Assembly: GCF_021698975.1 (NCBI RefSeq)
Contig: NZ_SSXA01000028.1
Coordinates: forward strand, 1-42,645
Reading direction: 5' to 3'
Source: Blastococcus sp. KM273128
GTDB taxonomy: Bacteria; Actinomycetota; Actinomycetes; Mycobacteriales; Geodermatophilaceae
DNA: 42,645 bases
Positions 6,471 through 15,593 of the stretch are shown here, one piece after another. The notes below the pieces were generated by a model. The model did not search any database. It worked only from the letters and a program-made list of their open reading frames with translations, and was not told where the DNA came from. Positions within the stretch are counted from its first letter, which is position 1. Each line of letters starts with the position of its first letter. The translations under genes were made by a program, and so were the position numbers.

Positions 6471-8983
6471 CGGACCGGCACCTGCGGCAGCGCGACCAGC
6501 GGGAGGGCGGGCCGGAACTGGCCCGCTGTCGCCGGTTCGGGCCCGTCCTGCCCCCACGGGTCGCGGTAGGCGTCGATGGAGCGCTGGATGCCGGCGTCGA
6601 GGTGGGCGGCGTCGTCGTCCAGCGCCTGCCGGATCGTGTCCAGCCCGACGCGCGGCACGAAGTCGTAGGTGCGCTCCAGCCAGTTGGCGTTCTCGCGGTA
6701 GTGCTGCAGGAACCGGCCGGCCAGGGTGAGCACGGCGTCCCGGCCCTCCACCGTGGCCAGCAGGTCGCCCTTGCGGACGGTGGCCCCCGCGGCGCCGCCG
6801 ACGTAGACCTCCCACCTCCCGCCGCCGACGGCCACCACGCCGACGTCCTTCACGTAGGCCTCCGCGCAGTTCCGCGGGCAGCCGACGACGGCCATCTTGA
6901 TCTTGGCCGGGCTCTCGATGCCCTGGAACCGGGTCTCCAGGTCGATGCCGAGCTGGGTGGAGTCGTCCAGGCCGAACCTGCAGAAGTCGGAGCCGACGCA
7001 GGTCTTCACCGTGCGCATGCTCTTGCCGTACGCGTAGCCGCTGGGCATGCCGAGGTCGGACCACATCGCCGGCAGGTCCTCCTTGCGGACGCCGAGCAGG
7101 TCGATCCGCTGGCCGCCGGTCACCTTGACCATCGGCACCTCGTACTTCTCGGCGACGTCGGCGATCCGCCGCAGCTGCGCCGGCGTCGTCACCCCGCCCT
7201 TCATCTGCGGGACGACGGAGAAGGTGCCGTCGCGCTGGATGTTGGCGTGGACGCGGTCGTTGATGAACTCGGCGTCCTTCTCGGGGACGTGGTCGTGGCC
7301 CCACATCATCTTGAGCAGCGACGTGAGCCCCATCTTCGACTTCGCGTCGTCCTTCCCGCCCGGGGCGAGGGCGGCGAAGACGGCGGAGACGCTGCGCAGG
7401 TCCCGCTCGCGGATGGCGGCCATGAGCTCCGGCTTGGCCATCGGGATGCCGGGGACGTAGTACGAGGCAGCGGGGTCCTCGGCCACCTCGCCGTCGGCGG
7501 CCCACTCGACGACCTGCTTCACCAGCGACTTGCACGAGCCGCAGCCCTTGCCCGCGCGGGTGCGGTCCATGACCGCCCCGACGCTGCCGCAGCCGGCGGC
7601 GACCGCGCCGCAGATGTCGCCCTTGCTCACCCCGTTGCAGTTGCAGACCTGGCTGTCGGCGGGCATCTCCGCGACGCCCACCTCCGCCACGCCGTCGGAG
7701 AGGTCGACCAGCAGCCGGATCCGTTCCTCGGGCAGCGGCGCGCCCCGGTCGAACGCCTGGGTGAGGAAGGCGACCTTGCGGGTGTCGCCGAGCAGGGTGG
7801 CCCCGACCAGCTTGTCGTCGCGGATCACCACCGACAGGTGCACGCCGCGCCGGGGCTCGGAGATGACCAGGAACTCGTCGTCGTCCCGCTCGGGGGTGCT
7901 CGCCCCCATCACCGCGACGTCGACGCCGGCCACCTTGAGCTTCGTCGCCGTCCGGCTGCCGTGGTACGCGGCGTCCGGGTCGGTGCCGGTCAGCACGTCC
8001 GCCAGGACCTTCGCGTGCTCCCAGGCGGGAGCGACCAGGCCGTAGACCTCGCCGCGGTGCTGGGCGCACTCGCCGATGGCGTAGACGTCGGGGTCGTCGG
8101 TGCGCAGCTGGTCGTCGACGACGACCGCCCGCTCGACCTCGAGCCCGGAGCGGACGGCGAGGTCGGTGTGCGGGCGCACCCCGGCGGCGACGACGAGCAG
8201 GTCGCAGTCCAGCCGCCGGCCGTCCTTGAGCACGACGCCCTCGACGGAATCGGCGCCAAGCACCTCGGTGGCCAGGACGTCGAGGTGCACGGTGATGCCG
8301 AGGGACTCGACGCTCCTCTTGAGGATGGCCCCGGCCTCGGCGTCCAGCTGGGCGTTCATCAGCCACGGCATCGCGTGCACCAGCTCGACGTGCAGCCCGT
8401 GGCCCTGCAGCGCCCGCGCCGCCTCCAGGCCGAGCAGCCCGCCGCCCATGACCACGGCGCGCCGGCAGCGGCCGGTGGCCGCGAGCATCGCCCGCGTCTC
8501 GTCGATGGTGCGGAAGCCGTGCACCCCGGGCAGCAGCGAGCCGTCGTCGCGCCGGACCCCGGCCATGGGCGGGATCCACGAGTAGCTGCCGGTGGCGAGC
8601 ACCAGGTGGTCGTAGCCGGTGACGCTGCCGTCGGCGGCGTGCACCTGCTTGGCGGCGGTGTCGACGCGCTCCACCCGGACGCCGGCCCGCAGGTCGATCC
8701 CGTTGTCGGCGTACCAGTCGTGGGAGTTGAGCACGATGTCGTCCTCGTGCTGCTCCCCGGCCAGCACCGGGCTGAGCATGATCCGGTTGTAGTTGCCGTG
8801 CGGCTCGTCGCCGAAGACGGTGATGCGGAACTGGTCGCCGCCCCCGCGCTCGAGCACCTCCTCCACGAAGCGGGCGCCGGCCATGCCGTTGCCCACCACG
8901 ACCAGCCGCGCGCGGGGGTCGAGGTCGTCGTCCAGGTGCAGGGCGGTGGCGCCGGCGAGGCGGGCCCCGAGGATCGCCGTCAT
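6467..8983 (-). CDS. nirB: nitrite reductase (NAD(P)H) large subunit
   Basis: Cytoplasmic siroheme enzyme of 838 residues that reduces nitrite to ammonium. An FAD/NAD(P)-binding region comes first (RLVVVGNGMAGARF near residue 30; second nucleotide motif AVVMGGGLLGLEAARALQGH). It is followed by a BFD-like 2Fe-2S domain with CNCNGVSKGDICG and GKGCGSCK (about residues 440-485), then the sulfite/nitrite reductase repeats. The siroheme and 4Fe-4S cysteines are in CVGSDFC and GCPRNC (about 660-705). The length is usual for the family. The start follows the nitrate reductase stop by one base, with GGAGG within the end of that gene. Confidence 0.96.
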   Translation of the reverse strand: MTAILGARLAGATALHLDDDLDPRARLVVVGNGMAGARFVEEVLERGGGDQFRITVFGDEPHGNYNRIMLSPVLAGEQHEDDIVLNSHDWYADNGIDLRAGVRVERVDTAAKQVHAADGSVTGYDHLVLATGSYSWIPPMAGVRRDDGSLLPGVHGFRTIDETRAMLAATGRCRRAVVMGGGLLGLEAARALQGHGLHVELVHAMPWLMNAQLDAEAGAILKRSVESLGITVHLDVLATEVLGADSVEGVVLKDGRRLDCDLLVVAAGVRPHTDLAVRSGLEVERAVVVDDQLRTDDPDVYAIGECAQHRGEVYGLVAPAWEHAKVLADVLTGTDPDAAYHGSRTATKLKVAGVDVAVMGASTPERDDDEFLVISEPRRGVHLSVVIRDDKLVGATLLGDTRKVAFLTQAFDRGAPLPEERIRLLVDLSDGVAEVGVAEMPADSQVCNCNGVSKGDICGAVAAGCGSVGAVMDRTRAGKGCGSCKSLVKQVVEWAADGEVAEDPAASYYVPGIPMAKPELMAAIRERDLRSVSAVFAALAPGGKDDAKSKMGLTSLLKMMWGHDHVPEKDAEFINDRVHANIQRDGTFSVVPQMKGGVTTPAQLRRIADVAEKYEVPMVKVTGGQRIDLLGVRKEDLPAMWSDLGMPSGYAYGKSMRTVKTCVGSDFCRFGLDDSTQLGIDLETRFQGIESPAKIKMAVVGCPRNCAEAYVKDVGVVAVGGGRWEVYVGGAAGATVRKGDLLATVEGRDAVLTLAGRFLQHYRENANWLERTYDFVPRVGLDTIRQALDDDAAHLDAGIQRSIDAYRDPWGQDGPEPATAGQFRPALPLVALPQVPVR

Positions 8984-8984
8984 C

Positions 8985-11567
8985 TCAGACCTCCACCAGA
9001 CCCAGGTCGACGACGATCTCGCCGGTGACGCCCTCGGGCGCGGCCGCGTGCAGCTCCACCACCGAGCCGCCCACCACGTCCTCGACCACGCGCAGCGGCA
9101 CGTGGGTGTCGGCCTTGGCCCCGATCGGGAACCAGCGCACCGGCTCGCCGTCGCGGACGAGGAGCACGTAGACCAGCTCGGCGGTCGCGTTGCCGCCGCG
9201 GAAGTACAGGGCCTGGGCGCTGCACCCGGCCGGGACGGTGTAGCGCAGCGCAGGGTCGATCGGGCCGGGCTTGGCCAGGCCCTCCCCGGTGATGGGGAAG
9301 ACGCCTTGCAGGAAGCGCGGGGTGCTCTTCACGGGGGTTCTCCTGGTCAGCGAGCGGGACGGCGGGCGCGGGACGGGTTCGGTGGCGGGCCGGTGCGGAA
9401 CGGGCTCGGGCTGGGTCGCGGCCGGCGGTGGCGCGACGCGCTCCGCCGGGCCGGTCACGCGGGTGACGGCGACGGCGCAGGCCTTGAACGGCGGCATCCG
9501 CGACGTCGGGTCGAGGGCGTCGGCGTCGGTGAGCGCGTTGGCCCCGGCCCAGTGGAAGGGCACGAAGACGACGTCGGGCCGGATGGCGTCGGTGACCTGC
9601 GCGTGGAACCGGGCGCGGCCGCGCCGGGTGGCCAGCTCGACGACGTCGTCCTGCGCGACGCCGAGCCGGGCAGCGAGGTCGGGGTGCAGCTCGGCCCGCG
9701 GGCCGGGCGCCACCAGGTTGAGGCTGCGGGTGCGGCGGGTCTGGGTGCCCGACTGGTACTGGGCGAGCACCCGGCCGGTGGTGAGCACCAGCGGGTACTC
9801 GGCGTCGGGGCGCTCGTGCGGCTCGACGTGCTCGACCCGCACGAACCGGGCCCGGCCGTCGGGCGTGGCAAACCGCTCGGTGAACAGCCGCGGGGTACCG
9901 GGGTGCCCGGGCGCGGGGCAGGGCCAGAAGACACCGCGCTCCTCGTCGATGCGCCGGTAGCTGATGCCCGCGTAGTCGGCCTTCCCCCCGGCGCTGGCGC
10001 GGCGCAGCTCCTCGAAGACGGTCTCCGGGTCGCCGCTGAAGCCGTGCGCGCCCAGCCGGCCGGCCAGCGTCGCCAGCAGCTGGAGGTCGTCGGGCACGCC
10101 GTCGGGCGGGTCGAGGGCCCGCCGCCGGCGGATCACCCGCCCCTCGAGGTTGGTCGTCGTGCCGGCCTCCTCGGCCCACATGGCGCTGGGCAGGACGACG
10201 TCGGCGAGCTCGGCGGTCTCGGAGAGGAAGAAGTCGCTGACCGCGAGGAAGTCCAGGTCGCGCAGCCGGCTGACGACCCGCCGGGCGTCGGGCGCGGAGA
10301 CCGCGACGTTGGAGGCGAGCACCAGCAGCGTGCGCACCCCGCCGTCGGTGCCGAGCGCGTCGAGGAGCTCGTAGGCCGACCGGCCGGGCAGCGGCAGGTC
10401 GTCGGGGTCGACGCCCCAGACGGCGGCGACGTGCGCGCGGGCGGCGGGGTCGGCGAGCGACCGGTAGCCGGGCAGCTGGTCGGCCTTCTGCCCGTGCTCG
10501 CGACCGCCCTGCCCGTTGCCCTGGCCGGTGATCGTGCCCCAGCCGCTCCCCCGCCGGCCCGGCAGCCCGAGGGCCAGCGCCAGGTTGATCCACGCCTGCG
10601 CGGTGTCGGTGCCGCTGCGGTGCTGCTCGGCGCCGCGGGCAGTCAGGATCATCGCGTTCCCCGCCCGGGCGAGGGCGAAGACGGTGCGCCGCTGGTCGGC
10701 GACGGGCACGCCGGTGAGCCGCTCGACCCGGTCGGGCCAGTACGCGGCGACGCCGGCCCGCACCTGGTCGAAGCCGGTGGTGCGCTCGGCGACGTACCGC
10801 TCGTCGACCAGCCCCTCGGCCACCGCGATGTGCAGCAGCCCGTTGGCCAGCGCCAGGTCGGTGCCGGGCAGCGGCTGCAGGTGCAGGTCGGCGTTGCGGG
10901 CTGTGGCGGTGCGGCGCGGGTCGACGACGACGTGCTGCGCGCCGCGCTCGCGGCCGGCGTCGAACCACTGCATCGCCGGGGGCATGGTGTCGGCGGGGTT
11001 GCTGCCCACCAGCACGACGACGTCGGCGTCGGCGATGTCGCTCAGCGGGAAGGGCAGCCCCCGGTCCAGGCCGAACGCGCGGGTGGCCGCCCCGGCAGCG
11101 GAGGACATGCAGAACCGGCCGTTGTAGTCGATCGCGCTGGTCCGCAGGGCGACCCGGGCGAACTTGCCGAACTGGTAGGCCTGCTCGTTGGTGAGGGAGC
11201 CGCCGCCGAAGCAGCCGACGGCGTCCCGGCCGTGGGTCGCCCGGGTGCGCTCGATCGCCGCGACCAGCCGGTCCAGCGCCTCGTCCCAGGTGCTCTCCAC
11301 CAGCGGGCTGGACCGGTCCCCGGCGACGGCGCGCACCAGCGGCCGGGTGAGCCGCTCGGGGTGGTCGAGCAGTTCGGCCGACGACCAGCCCTTGGAGCAC
11401 AGCCCGCCGCGGTTGGTCGGGAAGTCCAGCGGCACCAGCGTCGCGGGGCGGTCCCCGGCGGTGACGGCCATCCCGCACTGCAGCGAGCAGTAGGGGCAGT
11501 GCGTGCTCGTCGTCCGCGACGCGCGCGCCCCCGGGGCGGCGGCGGGGCGCGAGGCGGGAGCGGGCAC
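8985..11567 (-). CDS. nasA: assimilatory nitrate reductase catalytic subunit with an extra C-terminal domain
   Basis: Molybdopterin enzyme that reduces nitrate to nitrite, 860 residues. The 4Fe-4S cysteines are Cys24, Cys27, Cys31 and Cys57 (HCPYCSLQCG, then GGLCSKGW). The catalytic part ends near RMPPFKACAVAV. A Pro-rich linker of about 35 residues follows, then about 110 residues (RFLQGVFPITGEGLAKPG to VVDLGLVEV) that look like an independent beta-rich protein. GTG at 9332, preceded by AGGAGAA, could start that domain separately. A GTG start at 11567 is chosen. Operon with nirB and nirD. A different nitrogen-oxyanion substrate is possible but unlikely given nirBD. Confidence 0.93.
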   Translation of the reverse strand: MPAPASRPAAAPGARASRTTSTHCPYCSLQCGMAVTAGDRPATLVPLDFPTNRGGLCSKGWSSAELLDHPERLTRPLVRAVAGDRSSPLVESTWDEALDRLVAAIERTRATHGRDAVGCFGGGSLTNEQAYQFGKFARVALRTSAIDYNGRFCMSSAAGAATRAFGLDRGLPFPLSDIADADVVVLVGSNPADTMPPAMQWFDAGRERGAQHVVVDPRRTATARNADLHLQPLPGTDLALANGLLHIAVAEGLVDERYVAERTTGFDQVRAGVAAYWPDRVERLTGVPVADQRRTVFALARAGNAMILTARGAEQHRSGTDTAQAWINLALALGLPGRRGSGWGTITGQGNGQGGREHGQKADQLPGYRSLADPAARAHVAAVWGVDPDDLPLPGRSAYELLDALGTDGGVRTLLVLASNVAVSAPDARRVVSRLRDLDFLAVSDFFLSETAELADVVLPSAMWAEEAGTTTNLEGRVIRRRRALDPPDGVPDDLQLLATLAGRLGAHGFSGDPETVFEELRRASAGGKADYAGISYRRIDEERGVFWPCPAPGHPGTPRLFTERFATPDGRARFVRVEHVEPHERPDAEYPLVLTTGRVLAQYQSGTQTRRTRSLNLVAPGPRAELHPDLAARLGVAQDDVVELATRRGRARFHAQVTDAIRPDVVFVPFHWAGANALTDADALDPTSRMPPFKACAVAVTRVTGPAERVAPPPAATQPEPVPHRPATEPVPRPPSRSLTRRTPVKSTPRFLQGVFPITGEGLAKPGPIDPALRYTVPAGCSAQALYFRGGNATAELVYVLLVRDGEPVRWFPIGAKADTHVPLRVVEDVVGGSVVELHAAAPEGVTGEIVVDLGLVEV
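9330..9344 (-). promoter_or_regulatory. internal ribosome-binding site and GTG inside nasA
   Basis: The minus strand reads AGGAGAA, five bases, then GTG, exactly where the C-terminal domain begins. A TGA lies just upstream in the neighbouring frame (9349-9347). This is what remains when two adjacent genes have fused, or it marks a second translation start yielding a 115-residue protein. Confidence 0.5.
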
Positions 11568-11675
11568 GGGTCGAGCCTGGGTCGCCGTCGTTTCCCCGCG
11601 TCGACCCCGGCGTCAAGCCTGCGTTCCGTTCCCCTCACCGCGGCCGCCGGGCCGGTGTGCGGTGGAGGACGCCGG

Positions 11676-12137
11676 TCAGGTGCCGTCGGCCAGACCCGGC
11701 AACCGGGCGGGGTCGTCCACGGCGTGCACGCCCACCTGGTCGGCCGGGACGATGAGCGCACCGGCGACCGACAGGCCGGCGTCCTCCACCCGGTAGTGGA
11801 TCGTCTGGGCGGTGATCCACCCGTCCTCCACCAGGTAGGAGTCGACCCCGCAGCGGATGTCGAACTGCTCGTTGCGACCGCTCCACTCGAGCATCGCCAT
11901 CCGGTCGTCGGCCAGGACGTAGCCGTAGGAGTAGGTGCCCTCGGCGGCGGCCCGCCACAGCCGGTGCGCCGAGGAGCGCACGCCGTCGTGGCCCCGGAAC
12001 ACCTCGCGGGCGGAGAGGACCACGACCTCGGGGTGGTAGTTCTCGGCGAGGTCGGCCTCGAGGTCGCCGGTGCGGCGGTGGTGCAGGTGGGAGGTCATGA
12101 CCTCGCGGATGGTGCGGCTGCGCGGGTGCTGGGACAT
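11676..12137 (-). CDS. NTF2/SnoaL-like protein
   Basis: Small soluble protein of 153 residues with the NTF2-like cone fold signature: DLEADLAENYHPEVVVLS (helix then strand), FRGHDGVRSSAHRLWRA, and WSGRNEQFDIRCGVDSYLVE, then DGWITAQTIHYRV. Members bind or transform small polar ligands, or serve as ligand sensors; the substrate cannot be told here. The ATG start is 65 bases from the divergent GNAT gene. The last 25 residues (VGVHAVDDPARLPGL) resemble a short extension beyond the core. It lies upstream of nasA on the same strand, but 108 bases away, so it is probably separate. Confidence 0.82.
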   Translation of the reverse strand: MSQHPRSRTIREVMTSHLHHRRTGDLEADLAENYHPEVVVLSAREVFRGHDGVRSSAHRLWRAAAEGTYSYGYVLADDRMAMLEWSGRNEQFDIRCGVDSYLVEDGWITAQTIHYRVEDAGLSVAGALIVPADQVGVHAVDDPARLPGLADGT

Positions 12138-12202
12138 ACCGTGATCGTGGCGCTGCCCGCGGCCGCCGTCGATGGCGCGCGCGGCCGTGGTGGGATCTGG
12201 GG

Positions 12203-12865
12203 GTGACTCCTCGACGGCCGGTCGTCCGGCGGATCGACGACCCCGACGAGCCCGGGCCCGACGTCCGCCTCGCCGAGCAGCGGGACGTGCCGGCCATCGC
12301 CGCCACGCTCACCGTCGCGCTGGCCGACTCCCGCTGGACCCGGTGGGCGCTGCCGGACGACGGCCGCATGCAGCGGCTCACCCGGCTCCACGAGCTGGAC
12401 GCGGCGCACCGCGGGGTGGCCACGGGAACCGCGTGGGTGACCGAGGAGCGCGACGCCGTCGCCGTCTGGGAGCCTCCGCCGGGCGCGCCGGGCACCCACC
12501 CCCTGCCGGACGACGTGCGGGCGGCCCTGGCCCGCGAGCTCCCCTACCTGTCGGCCGACCGCGCCCGGGTGGTCGCCGAGACCGAGGCGCTGGTCACCGC
12601 GGCGCTGCCCGACCGGCCGCACTGGCGGCTGCGGCACCTGGGCGTCCGCCCGTCGTCCCGCCGCCGGGGGCTGGCCGCCGCCGTGCTCGCGCCGGTGCTG
12701 GTGCGCTGCGACGCCGAGAAGACGCCCGCCGCCGCAGCGGTGTTCGGCTGGGCCAACGTGCGGTTCTTCCGGGGGTTCGGCTTCCAGGTCACCGAGACCA
12801 CCCGCACCAGCGACGACGAGCTGCCGCTGTGGGTGCTCGTCCGCGAGCCGCTCTCGCTGAGCTGA
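12203..12865 (+). CDS. GNAT-family N-acetyltransferase
   Basis: Acyl-CoA-dependent acetyltransferase of 220 residues. The acetyl-CoA pyrophosphate loop is LGVRPSSRRRGLAAAVL (the R-R-x-G-L-A form of the motif A loop), followed by NVRFFRGFGFQVTE, the usual motif B region. Tyr/Trp-rich N-terminal helices (LADSRWTRWALPDDGRM) shape the acceptor site. The acceptor may be an amine, antibiotic or protein, which cannot be told. The GTG at 12203 is preceded by no clear ribosome site and may be leaderless. Confidence 0.88.
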   Translation: MTPRRPVVRRIDDPDEPGPDVRLAEQRDVPAIAATLTVALADSRWTRWALPDDGRMQRLTRLHELDAAHRGVATGTAWVTEERDAVAVWEPPPGAPGTHPLPDDVRAALARELPYLSADRARVVAETEALVTAALPDRPHWRLRHLGVRPSSRRRGLAAAVLAPVLVRCDAEKTPAAAAVFGWANVRFFRGFGFQVTETTRTSDDELPLWVLVREPLSLS

Positions 12866-12898
12866 CCGCGTCACCGCCCGACCCGATCCGGAGGACCC

Positions 12899-13801
12899 GT
12901 GCCGCCCAGCCCCGCTGCCCGCCTGCTGCCCCCGCTGCTCCGCCTGCTTCGCCGCCGGCGGGAGTTCGAGCACCCGGACCGCATGCTGGAGGGCGTGCGG
13001 GAGCGGCTGCTGCGCCCGGTGCCGTACGGGCCGCCCGGCCGGCTCGGCCCGGTGGAGGTCGAGGTCGACGACCACCACCCGACCGGCTGGCCGGTGTACC
13101 GGGTGCTCCCCCGTGACCGGACGCCGGAGCGCGCCGCCGTCTACGTGCACGGCGGCGCGTGGGTGAACCAGATCCACCCGCTGCACTGGCGGCTGGTGGC
13201 CCGGCTCGCCGCCCGCAGCGGCGCCGCGATCACCGTGCCGGTCTACCCGCTGGCACCGCGGGGGACGGCGGCGACGGTGGTGCCGCCGGTGGCCGACCTG
13301 CTCACCGCGCTGGCCGACCGGTACGGCGCGGGGCGGGTCACCGCGATGGGCGACTCGGCGGGCGGCCAGATCGCGCTGTCCGCCGCGCTGTTCCTCCGCG
13401 ACCGCGGCGCGCCCCCGCTGCACCGCACGGTGCTCATCTCGCCCGCGGTGGACCTGACCCTGGCCAACCCGGAGATCGACCTCGTCGAGCCGCGGGACCC
13501 CTGGCTGGCCCGGCCTGGCACGCGGGCGGCGATCGAGCTCTGGCGGGGCGAGCTGCCGCTGACCGATCCGCTGGTGAGCCCGCTGTTCGGGGACCTGGCC
13601 GGCTCGGGCCCGCTGACCGTGTTCAGCGGCACCCGCGACATCACCAGCCCGGACACCCGGCTGCTGGTCGAACGGGCGCGCGCGGCGGGAGTACCGGTCG
13701 ACCACCACGAGGAGGAGGGCCTGGTGCACGTGCACGCGCTGCTGCCCGTGCCGGAGGGACGGCGGGCGCAGCGGGTGATGGCCGAGGTGCTGGCCGGCTG
13801 A
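12899..13801 (+). CDS. alpha/beta hydrolase (HSL-type esterase)
   Basis: Serine esterase of 300 residues, related to hormone-sensitive lipase. The oxyanion-hole motif HGGAW, the nucleophile elbow GDSAGG (catalytic Ser), the acid-bearing SGTRDITSPDTRLL and the histidine region HVHALLP are all present. No signal peptide is evident, so it is cytoplasmic. The GTG start is preceded by GGAGG at close spacing. It lies 33 bases after the GNAT gene on the same strand and may be co-transcribed. The natural ester is unknown. Confidence 0.9.
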   Translation: MPPSPAARLLPPLLRLLRRRREFEHPDRMLEGVRERLLRPVPYGPPGRLGPVEVEVDDHHPTGWPVYRVLPRDRTPERAAVYVHGGAWVNQIHPLHWRLVARLAARSGAAITVPVYPLAPRGTAATVVPPVADLLTALADRYGAGRVTAMGDSAGGQIALSAALFLRDRGAPPLHRTVLISPAVDLTLANPEIDLVEPRDPWLARPGTRAAIELWRGELPLTDPLVSPLFGDLAGSGPLTVFSGTRDITSPDTRLLVERARAAGVPVDHHEEEGLVHVHALLPVPEGRRAQRVMAEVLAG

Positions 13802-13868
13802 CGCGGGCAGTGCGCCGCCGTGAGGTGCTGGCGCCGCCGGCGGCCGCGCTGGGAGAGTTCCGCTCGGG

Positions 13869-13896
13869 TGTCGATCCGGCGGGACCCCGTTCGTAC
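13869..13896 (+). promoter_or_regulatory. probable ECF-type promoter of the YciI/ECF42 operon
   Basis: TGTCGA at 13869-13874 and CGTAC at 13892-13896 are separated by 17 bases, about 50 bases before the YciI gene. From memory, ECF42 sigma factors use a TGTCGA -35 element, so autoregulation by the sigma factor encoded two genes on is likely. The exact -10 is less certain. Confidence 0.55.
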
Positions 13897-13945
13897 AGGG
13901 GGTGAGCGACCGGCACGGAGCCGGCGCCCGACCCAGGAGGCACCC

Positions 13946-14296
13946 ATGGCCCAGTACCTGCTCAGCATCGTCCAGCCGGTCGGCGAGGTCCCCCCGCCGG
14001 AGGACCTCGAGCCGGTGATGGCGCAGCTCGCCGCGCTCAACGAGGAGATGCAGGCCGCCGGGGCGTGGGTCTTCGCCGCCGCGCTGCACCAGCCGGAGGC
14101 GTCGACCGTCGTCCGCGCCGACGGGGACGGCGTGCTCGTCACCGACGGCCCCTACGCCGAGGCCAAGGAGTTCGTCGGCGGGTTCGACGTGATCGAGGCC
14201 GAGGACCTGGACCAGGCCCTGGTCTGGGCCGGCAAGCTGGCCCGCGTCCTCGGGGGTCTCCCGGTCGAGGTGCGGCCCGTGGCCCAGACCTTCTGA
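13946..14296 (+). CDS. YciI family (DGPF domain) protein
   Basis: Small dimeric alpha/beta-barrel-type protein of 116 residues. The diagnostic stretch [20 protein letters not shown] matches the DGPF/YCII family, here as DGPY. A strong ribosome site (AGGAGG, 5 bases before the ATG) supports the start. It is followed 5 bases later by the ECF42 sigma factor, the standard partner of DGPF proteins. The biochemistry of these proteins is not settled; they are induced by the cognate sigma factor. Confidence 0.93.
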   Translation: MAQYLLSIVQPVGEVPPPEDLEPVMAQLAALNEEMQAAGAWVFAAALHQPEASTVVRADGDGVLVTDGPYAEAKEFVGGFDVIEAEDLDQALVWAGKLARVLGGLPVEVRPVAQTF

Positions 14297-14301
14297 CAGT
14301 C

Positions 14302-15540
14302 GTGACCGACGCCGTCGCCGAGGTCGAGCGGGTCTTCCGCGAGCACCACGGCCGGGCGGTCGCCGTCCTGGTCCGCCTGCTCGGGGACGTCGACGCCGCC
14401 GAGGAGGCGGTCCAGGACGCCTTCCTCACCGCCCTGGCCCGCTGGCCGGCCGACGGCGTCCCCCCGAGCCCGGCCGGCTGGATCGTCGCCACCGCCCGCA
14501 ACCGGGCGGTCGACCGCTGGCGGCGCGAGTCCGTGCGCACCGACCGGCACGTGCAGGCCGCGCTGCTCGGCGGCCGCCCGGAACCCGCGGAGGAGGGACC
14601 CGTGCACGACGACCGGCTCCGGCTGATCTTCACCTGCTGCCACCCCGCGCTGGCCGCGCCCGCCCGGGTGGCGCTCACCCTGCGGCTGCTCGGCGGCCTC
14701 ACCACCGCCGAGATCGCGGCGGCGTTCCTCGTGCCCGAGACGACGATGGCCCAGCGGCTCGTGCGGGCGAAGGCCAAGATCCGTGCGGCGCGGATCCCCT
14801 ACCGGGTGCCGCGCGAGGCGGAGCTGCCCGACCGGCTGCCGGCCGTGCTCGCCGTCGTCCACCTGGTCTTCACCGAGGGGCACACCGCCACCTCCGGGGA
14901 CCGGCTGGTGCGGGCGGACCTGTGCGCCGAGGCGATCCGGCTCGGCCGCCTCCTCGCCGAGCTCATGCCCGACGAGCCGGAGGTCACCGGCCTGCTGGCG
15001 CTGATGCTGCTCACCGAGGCGCGCCGGCCGGCGCGGACCTCCGCCGACGGCGAGTTCGTGCCCCTGGCCGACCAGGACCGGTCGCGGTGGGACCGGGCGC
15101 TCATCGCCGAGGGCCAGGAGCTGGTGCGGCGGTGCCTGCGGCGCGGCCGGCCGGGCCCGTACCAGCTGCAGGCCGCGATCGCCGCGGTCCACGGCGACGC
15201 GCCGACCGCGGCCGCGACCGACTGGCGGCAGGTCGTCGCGCTCTACGACCACCTGCTGGCGGTCGCGCCGAGCCCCGTCGTCGCGCTCAACCGCGCCGTC
15301 GCCGTCGCCGAGGTCGAGGGGCCGGCCGCGGGGCTGGCGCTGGTGGACCGCCTGGAGCTGCCCCACGAGCACCTGCTGCCGGCCGTGCGCGCCGACCTGC
15401 TGCGCCGCGCGGGGCGGGACCGGGAGGCGGCCGCGGCGTACGACGCGGCGATCGGGCGCTGCGGGAACGAGCGGGAGCGGGCCTTCCTCCGCCGCCGGCG
15501 TGATGAGTTGGCGGGGCGGCGCCGGTCGGAGGAGACGTGA
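14302..15540 (+). CDS. ECF42-type RNA polymerase sigma factor with C-terminal extension
   Basis: Extracytoplasmic-function sigma factor of 412 residues. Sigma region 2 is residues about 8-75 ([37 protein letters not shown]) and region 4 about 115-165 ([20 protein letters not shown], then [14 protein letters not shown]). The remaining 230 residues are the helical, TPR-like extension typical of ECF42 ([57 protein letters not shown]). There is no anti-sigma gene nearby, consistent with that extension doing the sensing. GTG start, 5 bases after the DGPF gene. A palindrome follows the stop. Confidence 0.94.
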   Translation: MTDAVAEVERVFREHHGRAVAVLVRLLGDVDAAEEAVQDAFLTALARWPADGVPPSPAGWIVATARNRAVDRWRRESVRTDRHVQAALLGGRPEPAEEGPVHDDRLRLIFTCCHPALAAPARVALTLRLLGGLTTAEIAAAFLVPETTMAQRLVRAKAKIRAARIPYRVPREAELPDRLPAVLAVVHLVFTEGHTATSGDRLVRADLCAEAIRLGRLLAELMPDEPEVTGLLALMLLTEARRPARTSADGEFVPLADQDRSRWDRALIAEGQELVRRCLRRGRPGPYQLQAAIAAVHGDAPTAAATDWRQVVALYDHLLAVAPSPVVALNRAVAVAEVEGPAAGLALVDRLELPHEHLLPAVRADLLRRAGRDREAAAAYDAAIGRCGNERERAFLRRRRDELAGRRRSEET

Positions 15541-15566
15541 GCACCGGTGACCCGGACCGGCGGGGA

Positions 15567-15586
15567 GGCGTTCCCGCGGGAACGCC
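15567..15586. terminator. bidirectional palindromic terminator
   Basis: Perfect 20-bp palindrome with arms GGCGTTCCCG, between the convergent sigma-factor and arfB-type genes. There is no run of T, as is usual in high-GC actinobacteria. Confidence 0.6.
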
Positions 15587-15593
15587 CCGCGGG

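Noticed and set aside
6602..9028. Long plus-strand open frame over nirB
   Set aside because: Runs antisense to a clear nirB with Val/His/Asp/Arg-rich low-complexity composition; a by-product of very high GC.
11568..11675. GlnR box upstream of nasA
   Set aside because: Only GTGAG-n6-GGAAC is present on the coding strand, with one mismatch in the first half-site; too weak to call, although GlnR control would be expected.
8793..12206. 1137-codon plus-strand frame over nasA and the SnoaL-like gene
   Set aside because: Antisense to a molybdopterin enzyme with intact cysteines; no domain recognisable; it crosses several real genes.
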